DNA from: an uncultured Aquimarina sp.
GTDB lineage: Bacteria > Bacteroidota > Bacteroidia > Flavobacteriales > Flavobacteriaceae
Assembly (NCBI GenBank): GCA_947498815.1
Contig: CANMLU010000022.1
Span: forward strand, 1-64,000
Direction: 5' to 3'
DNA: 64,000 bases
Under the pieces are notes generated by a model that worked only from the letters and a program-made list of their open reading frames with translations, had not been told where the DNA came from and did not search any database. Of the stretch, positions 1-9,800 are shown in pieces (within the stretch, counting starts at the first letter, position 1; each line of letters starts with the position of its first letter). The position numbers and the translations under genes are program-made.

Positions 1-2529
1 AGTGCTACCTATGCCTTAACTCAGGGAGATATTGATGCTGGCGGTATTCAGAACAGTGCTACCGCTACAGGTACACCCCCTGCGGATCCAGATGGTACAG
101 TCAATGCACCGATTACCGATGTTTCGGATGCTGGCGATGAGACGGTAGAGACGCCAGATATAAATGGAAATACTGATGGAGATCCATCTAATGACCCTAC
201 GGTTACTTCAATTCCACCGAGTCCAGAACTTATTTTAACAAAAACGGCTGTGATCAACGATGGAGGTGATGGGATAGTAGATGCAAATGATACAATAACA
301 TATACCTTTAGTGTTGAGAATACAGGGAATGTTACTATAGATAATATAGGGGTTACAGATCTGTTAACGGGAAGTGTAGATTTAGCGATTACTCCTTCAA
401 TTTTAGCCCCAGGCGCAATAGGTACAGCAACAGTTGTTTATACGGTTTTACAAACGGATATTGATAGTGGAGACATTACCAATACAGCCACTGTGACTGG
501 AGATAGCCCTATAGGCACTGCCGATGTTACAGATGTATCTGATGATGGTGATGAAACTGTAGATGGACCAGATGCAGATGCAGATCCTACTAATGATCCA
601 ACAGTAACAACCCTAACTCCTAATCCTTCAATACTAATTACCAAAGCAGATAATGCACCCGCGGATGGTTCGTATGATACGGTAGGAGAGGCTATAACGT
701 ATACTATTGAAGTTACTAATGATGGAAATGTAACGTTAACTAATGTAGTGCTTACCGATCCTAATGCGGATACAATAGTTCCGGCGATAATTGCAAGTAT
801 TGATCCAGGTCAAACAATTACTGCCACAGCTAATCATTTGATTACACAAGGAGATATTGATTTAGGAACAGTAACTAATATAGCAAGCGTAACAGCAGAA
901 GATCCTAATTTGACTATTGTAAACGATGATTCTGATGATCCGGACACACCAACTCCAGATGATGCTACGGTGACAACAATTGATCAAAATCCTGAGCTAA
1001 CATTAACCAAGTTGGATGACCCTGCACCAGATGGAGCATATGATACCGTAGGAGAAGTGATTACTTATACTATGGAAGTGATGAATACCGGTACTGTTAC
1101 GCTTACAAGTGTTGTAGTGTCCGATGCCAATGCAGATTCAGGTAGTATTATTCCTGCTTCTATAGCGACATTAGCACCAGGAGCCAGCGTTACAGTAACT
1201 GCTGCACATACAATTACCCAAGCTGATCTCGATACAGGTATTGTGATTAACCGAGCCGATGTTACTGGTGATGATCCAAACGGAATCCCAGTTACCGACA
1301 TGTCGGATGATCCTACAACACCAGACCCTGATGACGCAACTCTAACTCAGACTGGATTAGTTACTGAAGGAAGATTGGCAGTAACAAAATCCGCAGATCC
1401 ACAGGTTTTTGCCGCAGAAGGAGATATAATTACATATACCATTGAAATAGAAAATACCGGTACTGTGACACTGAGTAATATCACCGTAGTAGATAATAAT
1501 GCTACGATAATTTCTGGGTTACCCATTACTACATTGGCAACTGGTGATATAGCAATGGTTTTAGCCGAACATGTGGTAACGCAAGCGGATGTCTTGGCGG
1601 GTCTGGTTATTAATGTTGCCGAAGTAACTGCCACAACTCCATTAGGAGAAACGATCACCGAAACCTCAGATGACCCGAATAATACTGCAGATGTAGATCC
1701 GGATGCTGATGGAGATCCGGATGATCCGACCATAAGTGCTATTGATAGCGACGGGGACGGAATAGCTGATCCAGATGATCTTGATGATGATAATGATGGT
1801 ATTTTAGATACCGAAGAACAAAATGGTGATCCGAACCTGGATACCGATGGAGATGGAATTGTAGATCGTTTGGATCTTGATGCCGATGGTGATGGAGTAT
1901 TGGATGTATACGAATCAGGAGTTGATACCACAACACTCACTATTTCCCCTGAAGGGCGAATAGAAGGAGATGTGGGTACGGATGGAATTCCTGACGGTGT
2001 TCAAAATACTGGTGAGTTTAACGGAGGTACGATCAATTATTCAATACAAGATACCGATGGTGATGGTATAGACGATTTCCAGGATGTAGATGATGATAAT
2101 GATGGTATCGCTACAATAGATGAAAATCCTGACCCAGACGGAAACGGAATTCCAGATGATGCCTTTGATACCGATGGTAACGGGATACCCAACTATCTAG
2201 AGCCTAATGTTCCTTCAACAGGAGAAGATGGGATTACAGTCTTTACCGGATTATCACCTAATGGAGATGGAGTTAATGATGCTCTAGTAATTAGTGGAAT
2301 AGAAAGGTTAGAAAATACCCTGGAAATCTATAATCGTTGGGGAGTAAAAGTCTTTGAAGCTTCAAATTATGGAAGAGAAGGCGATCTTTTCAGAGGGATT
2401 TCTAACGGAAGAACTACTGTCGAAGAAAAAGATCAATTGCCAGTAGGTACGTATTATTATTTCTTAAGATATACTTTAGACTCGGGCGAGCAAAAAAGCC
2501 GAGCAGGATATTTGTATATCAATAGATAA
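1..2529 (+). CDS. T9SS-secreted adhesin with DUF11-like repeats (5' end missing)
   Basis: The reading frame is open from base 1, so the gene begins outside the window; 842 codons are visible. The visible part holds the end of one and four full DUF11/DUF7507-like beta-sandwich repeats, each with an ITYT.EV.NTG core and a TQ.D...G.V.N.A.VT strand. An Asp-rich thrombospondin type 3-like calcium-binding stretch (DSDGDGIADPDD and similar) follows at about residues 580-735. The C-terminus (LSPNGDGVNDALVISGIE ... YNRWGVKVFE ... GTYYYFLRY) is a gliding-motility-associated type B CTD, the sorting signal for the type IX secretion system. It is inferred to be a cell-surface or released adhesin. A PorP/SprF gene follows directly, as is usual for type B CTD proteins. 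Confidence 0.9.
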   Translation, partial: SATYALTQGDIDAGGIQNSATATGTPPADPDGTVNAPITDVSDAGDETVETPDINGNTDGDPSNDPTVTSIPPSPELILTKTAVINDGGDGIVDANDTITYTFSVENTGNVTIDNIGVTDLLTGSVDLAITPSILAPGAIGTATVVYTVLQTDIDSGDITNTATVTGDSPIGTADVTDVSDDGDETVDGPDADADPTNDPTVTTLTPNPSILITKADNAPADGSYDTVGEAITYTIEVTNDGNVTLTNVVLTDPNADTIVPAIIASIDPGQTITATANHLITQGDIDLGTVTNIASVTAEDPNLTIVNDDSDDPDTPTPDDATVTTIDQNPELTLTKLDDPAPDGAYDTVGEVITYTMEVMNTGTVTLTSVVVSDANADSGSIIPASIATLAPGASVTVTAAHTITQADLDTGIVINRADVTGDDPNGIPVTDMSDDPTTPDPDDATLTQTGLVTEGRLAVTKSADPQVFAAEGDIITYTIEIENTGTVTLSNITVVDNNATIISGLPITTLATGDIAMVLAEHVVTQADVLAGLVINVAEVTATTPLGETITETSDDPNNTADVDPDADGDPDDPTISAIDSDGDGIADPDDLDDDNDGILDTEEQNGDPNLDTDGDGIVDRLDLDADGDGVLDVYESGVDTTTLTISPEGRIEGDVGTDGIPDGVQNTGEFNGGTINYSIQDTDGDGIDDFQDVDDDNDGIATIDENPDPDGNGIPDDAFDTDGNGIPNYLEPNVPSTGEDGITVFTGLSPNGDGVNDALVISGIERLENTLEIYNRWGVKVFEASNYGREGDLFRGISNGRTTVEEKDQLPVGTYYYFLRYTLDSGEQKSRAGYLYINR

Positions 2530-2546
2530 TTAAACCAAAACTTGAT

Positions 2547-2573
2547 AACCCACGGAAAAATACCGTGGGTTTA
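2547..2573 (+). terminator. hairpin between adhesin and PorP/SprF gene
   Basis: A perfect 9-bp inverted repeat AACCCACGG / CCGTGGGTT has a 7-nt A-rich loop, but the tail has only a few T. It could be a weak terminator or attenuator that lowers expression of the downstream gene, or an mRNA-stabilising hairpin. It also covers a GTG at 2565 that could be mistaken for the start of the next gene. Confidence 0.6.
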
Positions 2574-2600
2574 AATAAAAAAAATATTAAATTAGAGCGG

Positions 2601-3557
2601 ATGAAAAAAATACATACGATAATTATCACGGCATTTTTAAGTTTTGCGTTTCAGTATAATTATGCACAGCAAGATGCTCAATATACGCAGTACATGTATA
2701 ACACCATTAGTGTTAATCCAGCATATGCTGGGAGCCGCGGAGTAATGAGTATCATGGGGTTACACCGTAGTCAATGGGTGGGGCTGGATGGGGCTCCTCG
2801 AACACAAACATTAACTCTTAACACACCTATTGGAGATAATGAACGTGTGGGATTAGGGTTGTCTGTGGTAAATGATGAAATTGGCCCTACAGATGAAACG
2901 TATATCGATGTTGATTTTTCATACACCATTCCCACCTCGGAAGAAGGAAAACTAAGTTTTGGACTAAAAGCGGGTGCTCATTTATTAAATATTGATTTTT
3001 TAAGATTAACACAGTTTAATGCGAATGATGCCCTGTTTGAAACTAATATTGATAATAAATTTAGCCCACAAGTAGGAGTAGGGGTGTATTATCATACCAA
3101 TAAATTTTATTGGGGACTAAGTGCTCCTAATCTTTTGGAGACAGATCATTTTGATGAGGGTACTACCAGTAGTGATAGTGATGCCGTTAGTTTTTTGGCA
3201 GAAGAACGAATTAACTATTATTTTATTAGTGGTTATGTATTCGATTTGAGTGATAATGTAAAATTTAAGCCAGCTGTATTAGGTAAATTAGTGTTTGGAG
3301 CTCCGTTACAAGTAGATCTCTCGGCTAATTTTTTATTATATAATCGTTTAACAGCTGGTATCGCTTATCGTTGGAGCGCAGCTGTTACCGGTCAAATTGG
3401 ATTTCAGATATCAGACTCTATGATGATAGGTTTTGCTTATGACAGAGAAACTACCGAACTTGGCCAATCGCAATTTAACGATGGTAGTTACGAAGTCATG
3501 CTTCGTTTTGAACTCTTTAAAAAATACAACAGAATGTTAACTCCACGTTTCTTTTAG
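2601..3557 (+). CDS. PorP/SprF family type IX secretion membrane protein
   Basis: A predicted outer-membrane beta-barrel of 318 residues. Residues 1-22 form a signal peptide ending before QQDAQYTQYMYN; the QDPxFTQYMYN..NPAYAG signature that defines the PorP/SprF family is clear (NTISVNPAYAGSRG). SprF is known to be needed for secretion of its partner adhesin SprB, and relatives usually follow genes for type B CTD adhesins, as here. The ATG at 2601 was chosen over an upstream GTG (2565) because the latter lies inside a hairpin and would put charged residues before the signal peptide. Its likely role is to help translocate or anchor the adhesin encoded just upstream. Confidence 0.9.
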   Translation: MKKIHTIIITAFLSFAFQYNYAQQDAQYTQYMYNTISVNPAYAGSRGVMSIMGLHRSQWVGLDGAPRTQTLTLNTPIGDNERVGLGLSVVNDEIGPTDETYIDVDFSYTIPTSEEGKLSFGLKAGAHLLNIDFLRLTQFNANDALFETNIDNKFSPQVGVGVYYHTNKFYWGLSAPNLLETDHFDEGTTSSDSDAVSFLAEERINYYFISGYVFDLSDNVKFKPAVLGKLVFGAPLQVDLSANFLLYNRLTAGIAYRWSAAVTGQIGFQISDSMMIGFAYDRETTELGQSQFNDGSYEVMLRFELFKKYNRMLTPRFF

Positions 3558-3576
3558 TGAACTACTATATAAAATA

Positions 3577-5556
3577 ATGAAACAAATGAATTTGAAGACC
3601 TATATTATACTTCCTTTTTTAAGCATTATATTTTGCTTTAATGTACATGCGCAAGAAAAGAAATTAGCAAAAGCAGAAGAGAGCTTTAAGCGTTTTGCTT
3701 TTGTAGATGCCCGTGAAATATATCTTCAGGTAGCCGAGAGTGGATACCAATCCTTGGATTTATTTAAGAAACTTGGAGATTCATACTATTTTAATGCACA
3801 GCTTGAAGAGGCCGCTACTTGGTATGAAAAATTAACCAATACGTATCCAGATGAGTTGGATCCAGAGTATTTGTTTAGGTATTCTCAAAGTTTGAAAAGT
3901 GTTGAACGCTATGACGAAGCCGATCAGGTTATGGAAAAGTTTAACACCTTAACAGGGTCTGATCAACGAGCCGAATTTTTCATGAATACGCGCGATTATC
4001 TTAATTTTATCGAGACACAATCTGGTAAATTCAGGCTATTAAAGCTAAATATGAACTCTAAATTCTCTGATTATGCACCTAGTTTTAATAATCAGGGTCA
4101 ATTAATATTTGCTTCTTCTCGAGGAGGAAATACAGGAATGACCAAAACTTTACATGAGTGGAACGAAATGCCGTTTCTTGATCTATATGCTTCAGATATT
4201 ATAGAAAAAAATGGAATCCTTAAAACTCCCAAAAAACTTAAAGGAAAAATAAACACCAAGTTTCATGAGTCTTCTACTTCCTTTAGTGCCGATGGTAAAA
4301 CGGTATATTTTACAAGAAATAACTATATAAAAAGAAAGCTTGGAGGTAATACTGAAGGGACGATATTACTAAAAATATATCGAGCTACCTTTGAAAATGA
4401 TAAATGGTCTAATATCGAAGAGTTACCATTTAATAGCGACGAATATTCTGTGGCACATCCTGCATTGAGTGCAGATGGCACTAAACTCTATTTTGCTAGT
4501 GATATGCCCGATAGTAGAGGGCTCTCGGATTTGTATGTTATTGATGTTAATAGTGATGGGACTTTTGGAAATCCAATAAACCTTGGAGATAAAATCAACA
4601 CAGAAGGAAGAGAAACTTTTCCGTATATCAGTAATTCTGGAAGATTATATTTTGCCAGTGATGGACATGTTGGTTTAGGAGGGCTTGATGTTTTTGTTGC
4701 AGTGCAAGAAGATGGTGGTTTTTCAATCCCTTATAACGTTGGTAAACCAGTTAATAGTTCTGAAGATGATTTTACGTTCGTGCTTAACGAAAATACCAAA
4801 ATAGGGTATTTCTCGAGCAATAGAAATGGAGGAAAAGGAAATGACGATATCTATAGTTTCAAGCAAACCGAAGAATTGATTACCAAGTGTAATCAGTATG
4901 TTTCGGGAGTTGTAACAGATGCAGCATCCAAAGAACAATTGGTAGAAGCCGAAGTGATTTTAATGGATGAAAATAATACAGAGTTAAAAAGAACGGTAAC
5001 CGATGAAAAAGGGAAGTATAAATTTGATCTTGAATGTGATACTCCTTATATCATAAGAGCCACAATGGTTGAGTATAATCCAACTGAAAGAATTTTGGCT
5101 ACAAATAATGCACTTGAGTACGAACATAACCTGGCTTTACAGCTTGGGGAAGGAGGATTGACTGGTGGCAAAGAAGTTAAACCAGGAGATGATTTGGCAA
5201 AATTACTACAATTGGAAACTATATATTTTGATTTGGATAAGTTTGCGATACGACCAGATGCCGAAGTAGAGTTACAAAAAATTATTGCAACCTTAAAAAA
5301 GTATCCTGAATTAAAAATCGATGTACGATCACATACCGATAGTCGATCCAGTGGTGCATATAATATGTTCCTTAGTGAGCGAAGAGCAACCAGTACGGTT
5401 AAATATATCATTGAAAAAGGAGGTATCCCACGATCTCGGGTTACCGGAAGAGGATATGGAGAAACAGTATTGTTGAATAAATGTAAGAACAATGTTCCCT
5501 GTACCGATGAAGAACATCAATTAAACCGTAGAAGTGAGTTTATTGTGATTAAGTAA
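3577..5556 (+). CDS. OmpA family protein with TPR, PD40 propeller and peptidase-regulatory domains
   Basis: 659 residues. A signal peptide (about 1-25, ending NVHAQ) precedes a TPR-like helical region (about 30-140), a PD40/WD40-like beta-propeller (about 160-430, with repeated FASxRGGxG / YFASD motifs), a carboxypeptidase regulatory-like Ig fold (about 445-520) and a C-terminal OmpA peptidoglycan-binding domain (about 545-659, YFDLDKFAIRPDAEVEL and RSHTDSR). This architecture is common beside PorP/SprF genes and resembles PorE/SprE-associated periplasmic components of T9SS. It begins 19 bp after the PorP gene, so the two are probably cotranscribed. An ATG three codons downstream (3586) is an alternative start. 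The likely role is linking the secretion or adhesin complex to peptidoglycan, by inference from domains. Confidence 0.88.
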   Translation: MKQMNLKTYIILPFLSIIFCFNVHAQEKKLAKAEESFKRFAFVDAREIYLQVAESGYQSLDLFKKLGDSYYFNAQLEEAATWYEKLTNTYPDELDPEYLFRYSQSLKSVERYDEADQVMEKFNTLTGSDQRAEFFMNTRDYLNFIETQSGKFRLLKLNMNSKFSDYAPSFNNQGQLIFASSRGGNTGMTKTLHEWNEMPFLDLYASDIIEKNGILKTPKKLKGKINTKFHESSTSFSADGKTVYFTRNNYIKRKLGGNTEGTILLKIYRATFENDKWSNIEELPFNSDEYSVAHPALSADGTKLYFASDMPDSRGLSDLYVIDVNSDGTFGNPINLGDKINTEGRETFPYISNSGRLYFASDGHVGLGGLDVFVAVQEDGGFSIPYNVGKPVNSSEDDFTFVLNENTKIGYFSSNRNGGKGNDDIYSFKQTEELITKCNQYVSGVVTDAASKEQLVEAEVILMDENNTELKRTVTDEKGKYKFDLECDTPYIIRATMVEYNPTERILATNNALEYEHNLALQLGEGGLTGGKEVKPGDDLAKLLQLETIYFDLDKFAIRPDAEVELQKIIATLKKYPELKIDVRSHTDSRSSGAYNMFLSERRATSTVKYIIEKGGIPRSRVTGRGYGETVLLNKCKNNVPCTDEEHQLNRRSEFIVIK

Positions 5557-5992
5557 TTACCATGTTTTCTTATAAAATACTACACACCTGCTATTAAGTA
5601 CTATTTCTAGTTTAAAAGTAAGAATCATGATTGATTATAAAATTGATAAGCACTAAGGTAAGGTACGTGTTATGTCTACAAGCAATACATTTTTTACAAC
5701 CGAAACAAAAAAATGCCTTAAATAGATAAATGCATATAGTAATTAATCTGAAGAAATATGTAACTATAAAAATGCTAGGATAATATCATTTATTTTAACA
5801 AAATATTACGGTTATTCTATATGGAATTGATGTTTTTTTGGAAATGAGTAAATGGTTAAAAAGTAGATGATATACGTTAAAAATGTAATTTTTAATAGTA
5901 TTATGTAGGATATTCCTACAGTATCGTTAAACATTTTTTTGAATTTTTATTGAGGTATAAACTTTTAGTATTGATTTTGAGTGTCTTATGAA

Positions 5993-6008
5993 TTACGGTA
6001 AACCATAA
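5993..6008. promoter_or_regulatory. TTACGGT palindrome, copy 1
   Basis: TTACGGTAAACCATAA is an inverted repeat with one mismatched pair. The same design recurs at 6060, 6689 and 18031 and nowhere else that I noticed. It is not followed by a T-run here, so it is not simply a terminator; a dimeric-regulator operator is possible. Confidence 0.4.
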
Positions 6009-6059
6009 AATGTTAATTTTGTTTAATCTTTAATGAATTTACCTGTTCATGAATATAAA

Positions 6060-6075
6060 TAAGGTAATACCGTAA
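6060..6075. promoter_or_regulatory. TTACGGT palindrome, copy 2
   Basis: TAAGGTAATACCGTAA is an inverted repeat with one mismatched pair, 51 bp after copy 1. It lacks a T-run. It matches the arms of the hairpins that end both structured elements at 6468 and 17801. Confidence 0.4.
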
Positions 6076-6431
6076 TAAATATGAGGTTTTATACCAATTA
6101 AATTTAACAATTTGTGACTATATTTAAGTATTGGTTTTGAACAGATATCCAATATTATAATTTTAGAATACAAAAGCTTATTTTCTTACCCCACCCCAAA
6201 GCTTTATATTCGATTAGTCTTATATAGAGATATGAGGCTGTAGTTTTATGTAGTATACAATTTGTGTACACTATATAAGTAAGGAAATACAGTTACAGTA
6301 TATTTGGGAATATACGCTTTGATTGGAATATTAAATAAGTAAATGTTAACAATATGTCAATAATTGATATGCAGTATACATATGTTTTAGCATAAAATGA
6401 AAAAAAACGGAAATAGATAAAAATATATAAG

Positions 6432-6466
6432 TTGTTAAGTATAATCTAACAAGATGATTATATACT
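6432..6466 (+). promoter_or_regulatory. putative promoter of structured element, copy 1
   Basis: TTGTTA (6432) and TATACT (6461) are separated by 23 bp and sit just before the conserved AAAAAAACAACC start of the element. The second copy has TTGTTA (17767) and TATAAT (17792) at the same place although the sequence between is not conserved. The spacer is long and the -7 box is not the usual TAnnTTTG, so this is tentative. Confidence 0.35.
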
Positions 6467-6467
6467 G

Positions 6468-6712
6468 AAAAAAACAACCCCGCAATTTGTAAAACTTTGG
6501 CGAGCCAACAAATGCAGGGTCTGAATAACGATTAATTAATGAAATTAACCATTATGAGTGAATTATTACTTCTTATGCTTACAAGATATCGTCTATGTCT
6601 TAGTAAGATTTGCCTTTCTTTTACACAAAAACAAACCCTTCCTATTTTAATCAAATTGCGATCGAAATATAGGGATTCTTTAACTTTTTTACGGTCTTAC
6701 CGTAAGTTTTTT
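6468..6712 (+). ncRNA. candidate structured RNA element, copy 1
   Basis: The first 90 bp (6468-6558) are nearly identical to 17801-17890. They can fold into a long imperfect stem, ACCCcGCAaTTTGT (6477-6490) against ACAAATGCaGGGT (6508-6520), closing a small TTGG-CGAG-CCAA hairpin. Both copies continue with a conserved ATGAGT and end about 150 nt later in a TTACGG-CCGTAA hairpin flanked by T-runs (6685-6712), which looks like an intrinsic terminator. An open frame from 6539 or 6554 runs across the terminator to 6868, but alignment with copy 2 needs frame-breaking indels, so I do not call a protein. The adhesin start codon lies 167 bp beyond the end. It may be a small RNA or a leader with attenuator. 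I cannot match it to a named Rfam family from memory. Confidence 0.55.
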
Positions 6713-6879
6713 AGCACTTTCTTAACAAGTTTTTTTATGCAGGTTACCCTTCTGTTATGGAGTCGTACTACTGTATGTAAACCTAACATATTGACAATAA
6801 AATATGTTACAGTTTTCCTTGTGCTTATCATGAGTAAAGTACTAACGCCTTTACAAATTCTACATTAAATTCTTGAACT

Positions 6880-9800
6880 ATGAAAAAGACTACGTTTTTA
6901 ACGATACTTACCACCGTGATGCTCCTATGGATAGGCAGTTCATCCCTATTTGCGCAAGCAACCGTAGAAAATATCTCGATTATCGAAGGTACTTCTAATG
7001 CGGTGGTAACGGTAACATTACCTGGTGCTGCACCCGTGGGAGGAACCACAGTTTTATATGCCATTACAGCAAACACAGCAGTAGAAGGATCAGACTATAC
7101 AGTTCCTGGTGATCGCATTGTGATTCCACAAGGGAGTTCAACAGGTACGATATCAATTCCAATTATAGGAGATGCTATCGAAGAAGATCTCGAAGATTTT
7201 TCTATTAGCGTTTCTACAGATTTGGCTAATGATTCAGGGTTTGATAACGCTGCTACTTTTTGGTCGCCTTTGACAACAGCTAATAACTGCTCTGATGGTT
7301 CTTTGGGGACGGCCCATATATTTGAAACTGGCCCCGAAACTATATATGGAGGAACGGACAGCTCAAATATTGTACTTGAGGTTGATTGCAGATCTCAGGG
7401 ATTTCAAAATATTACAACGGTGATTGGAGTAACCTACAACGTAACATTTAAAGCTTCAAGAAGAACACTCTTTGGTCCAAATCCTGCTAGTGTCACTGTT
7501 TCTGCTAGAAATGCAACTACTTCCGCTTTGGATGGTCAATTAAATGTAACACGTACTAATACCGTATTTGATTTATCGGAAGAATCCTTCAACTTTACGG
7601 CTAGTGGCAACACCACTAGAATTGATTTTACCACTACCAATACCCAAGGTGTTGGTCTAATTTTCGATGATTTATCAATAGTACCACAAACCGCAGACGA
7701 TTCTGCAACCATTACTATTGTAGATAAAACACCAGGTAATGTAGGTGCTAATTTAGCCCTTTGGTTAAAAGCAGATGTAGATGCAACTGCATCACAATGG
7801 GATGATCAATCGGGAAACAATCATGACGTGACTGCGGTGGCAGGACAACAACCAGTACTAGAGACAAACAGCCTTAACTTTAACCCGGTGATGGATTTCG
7901 ATGGTACAAACGATCAAATGACCAACCCTGCTGCACCGTTTGCTTCTGGAGTGTCAAACGAAACAAACATCTTCTTCGTAGCACGTGAAGACGCACGACA
8001 GCAGAACTCAATCTTTGGGTTTAATGCTGGAACAGGAACCGGAAATAGGTATCAGGCTCACCACATTTATCCGGATGGAACAATCTTCTTTGATATAGGT
8101 AATCCTGGTACGAATGATCGAGTGTCTGGTCCTTCTGGGCTTGCCGAAGGTGTGCCTCATGTAGCTAGTTACTTCAACAGTGTCAGTGGTAACAACCAAG
8201 CAATAGACATCAATGGTGCAAACGTTGCGTCTGATACTAGTGGAGAGCCTCAAGCACTTGGTGAGACCCGTATTGGTACTGCCAATAATGGTACTTTCCA
8301 ATACTTTAACGGAGACATTGCAGAATTTATCGCCTATGACACAGATAATAGTGCAACCAATAAACAACAAATTCAATCCTATTTAGCTATTAAGTACGGG
8401 ATTACACTAAATAATGGAGCAACAGCTTATGTAGCTTCAGATGGAACGACAAACGTTTGGACCGCAGATCCCACACACGTTAATGATATTTTCGGTATTG
8501 CACGTGATGATGCTTCAGGCTTAAACCAAGAAATTTCAAAATCGGTTAATAATGGAGCGGTGCTTACGGTGGCTACCAACACCGATTTTACTACCGCAAA
8601 TGATGGTTCTAGAACCGATTTAACCGATGGGCAGTTTTTAGTACTTGGTAATAACGGATTAGATACGAATGTACAAACCACAGAGATTGGACCGGATATC
8701 ATTTCAGGGATTAACAGAGAGTGGAAAGTACAAAATACAGGAGGAGTAGGAAATGTTAATTTAAAGTTTGATGGTTTTACCACTAATGAGTATACGCTAA
8801 TAAAGAAAAATGGGGATGGAGACTTCTCTACAGGTATAACAGTCGTTGGAAGATTAGATGATAATGGCGAAATATTTGATGTTACTTTAAATAATGATGA
8901 CCATTTTACACTAGCAAAACTTGCAGCTCCGGGAGCAGTAAATACTAATTTGACACTATGGATAAAGGCTAATGATAATGGAGGAGTAACCACAGATGGA
9001 ACTACCATTGCGACATGGATGGATCAATCAGGTTCAGGAAATACCATTACGGCAGAGAATACACCGAGTTTTGAAAATGATGCGACCAGTGTTTTTAACT
9101 TTAACCCTGTAGTAGATTTTGACGGATCAACCGATGCATTTACGCTTGATAATGTCCTAGGAACTGGAAATACTGCCTACGAAATATTTGCCGTTAGTGC
9201 CACTGATCGAGTAGACGATGGCGACGTGGATCATATTATAGCTTTTGGGAATACTGCAGGATTTCGTCAGCGCGTTGCTTTTGGATATCAATTTTTTGGA
9301 GGGTTTAATAATGGAGTAAGTGCTGGTTGGACAAATGATGGATTTAATACGTCGCCAGCAACACTTGAAGTTGTTACGACGGGTCAGCCTGCTTTAATAC
9401 AAACAAACCATGACGGATCAAGAAACCGAGAGATCATCGTTAATGGTGATACACCATTTACCAATACAGCGACTGGAAATTTGAATTTGGTTGGAACTAC
9501 AAATGCGGCTACTATTGGTAGAAATTCAAACATTGCGGATACGTATCTTCAAGGTTCTATTGCAGAGCTAGTTGTTTATGATACGAAACAAGATGGAGGA
9601 ACAGATAGACAACAAATCCAATCCTATCTAGCTATTAAATATGGAATTACTCTCAATATCGGAGCAACGGCATATTTAGATTCTCAAGGCAACACGGTTT
9701 GGGCGGTAGATGCCACTTACGATAGTGATATTTTCGGTATTGCCAATGATGGAGCACAAGCGTTGGATCAGCAGATTTCAAAATCAGTAAACACAGGAGC

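Larger units (their letters stand above)
5557..6467. other. long AT-rich non-coding gap
   Basis: No credible gene is seen in this first 0.9 kb of a 1.3 kb gap. It contains two imperfect palindromes of the TTACGGT-ACCGTAA type (listed separately), a further TTACGGT half-site at 5806, and a GTATAT-N6-ATATAC inverted repeat at 6298-6315. Such a long gap is unusual for this otherwise compact window and suggests regulatory or small-RNA content. Confidence 0.6.

Noticed and set aside
1347-1940. 197-codon minus-strand frame opposite the first adhesin
   Set aside because: Antisense of Asp-rich repeat DNA with Ser-rich product and no family similarity.
2565-2600. GTG upstream start for the first PorP/SprF gene
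   Set aside because: The codon lies inside a 9-bp hairpin and would spoil the signal peptide; the ATG at 2601 is better.
6298-6315. GTATAT-N6-ATATAC inverted repeat containing TATATTTG
   Set aside because: A -7 box is embedded, but no TTG lies at the right distance and such AT palindromes are expected by chance in this AT-rich gap.
6539-6868. 109-codon frame in the gap before the giant adhesin
   Set aside because: It crosses the terminator-like hairpin, its sequence is low-information (Leu/Ser/Lys/Arg), and comparison with the second element copy shows frame-breaking changes.
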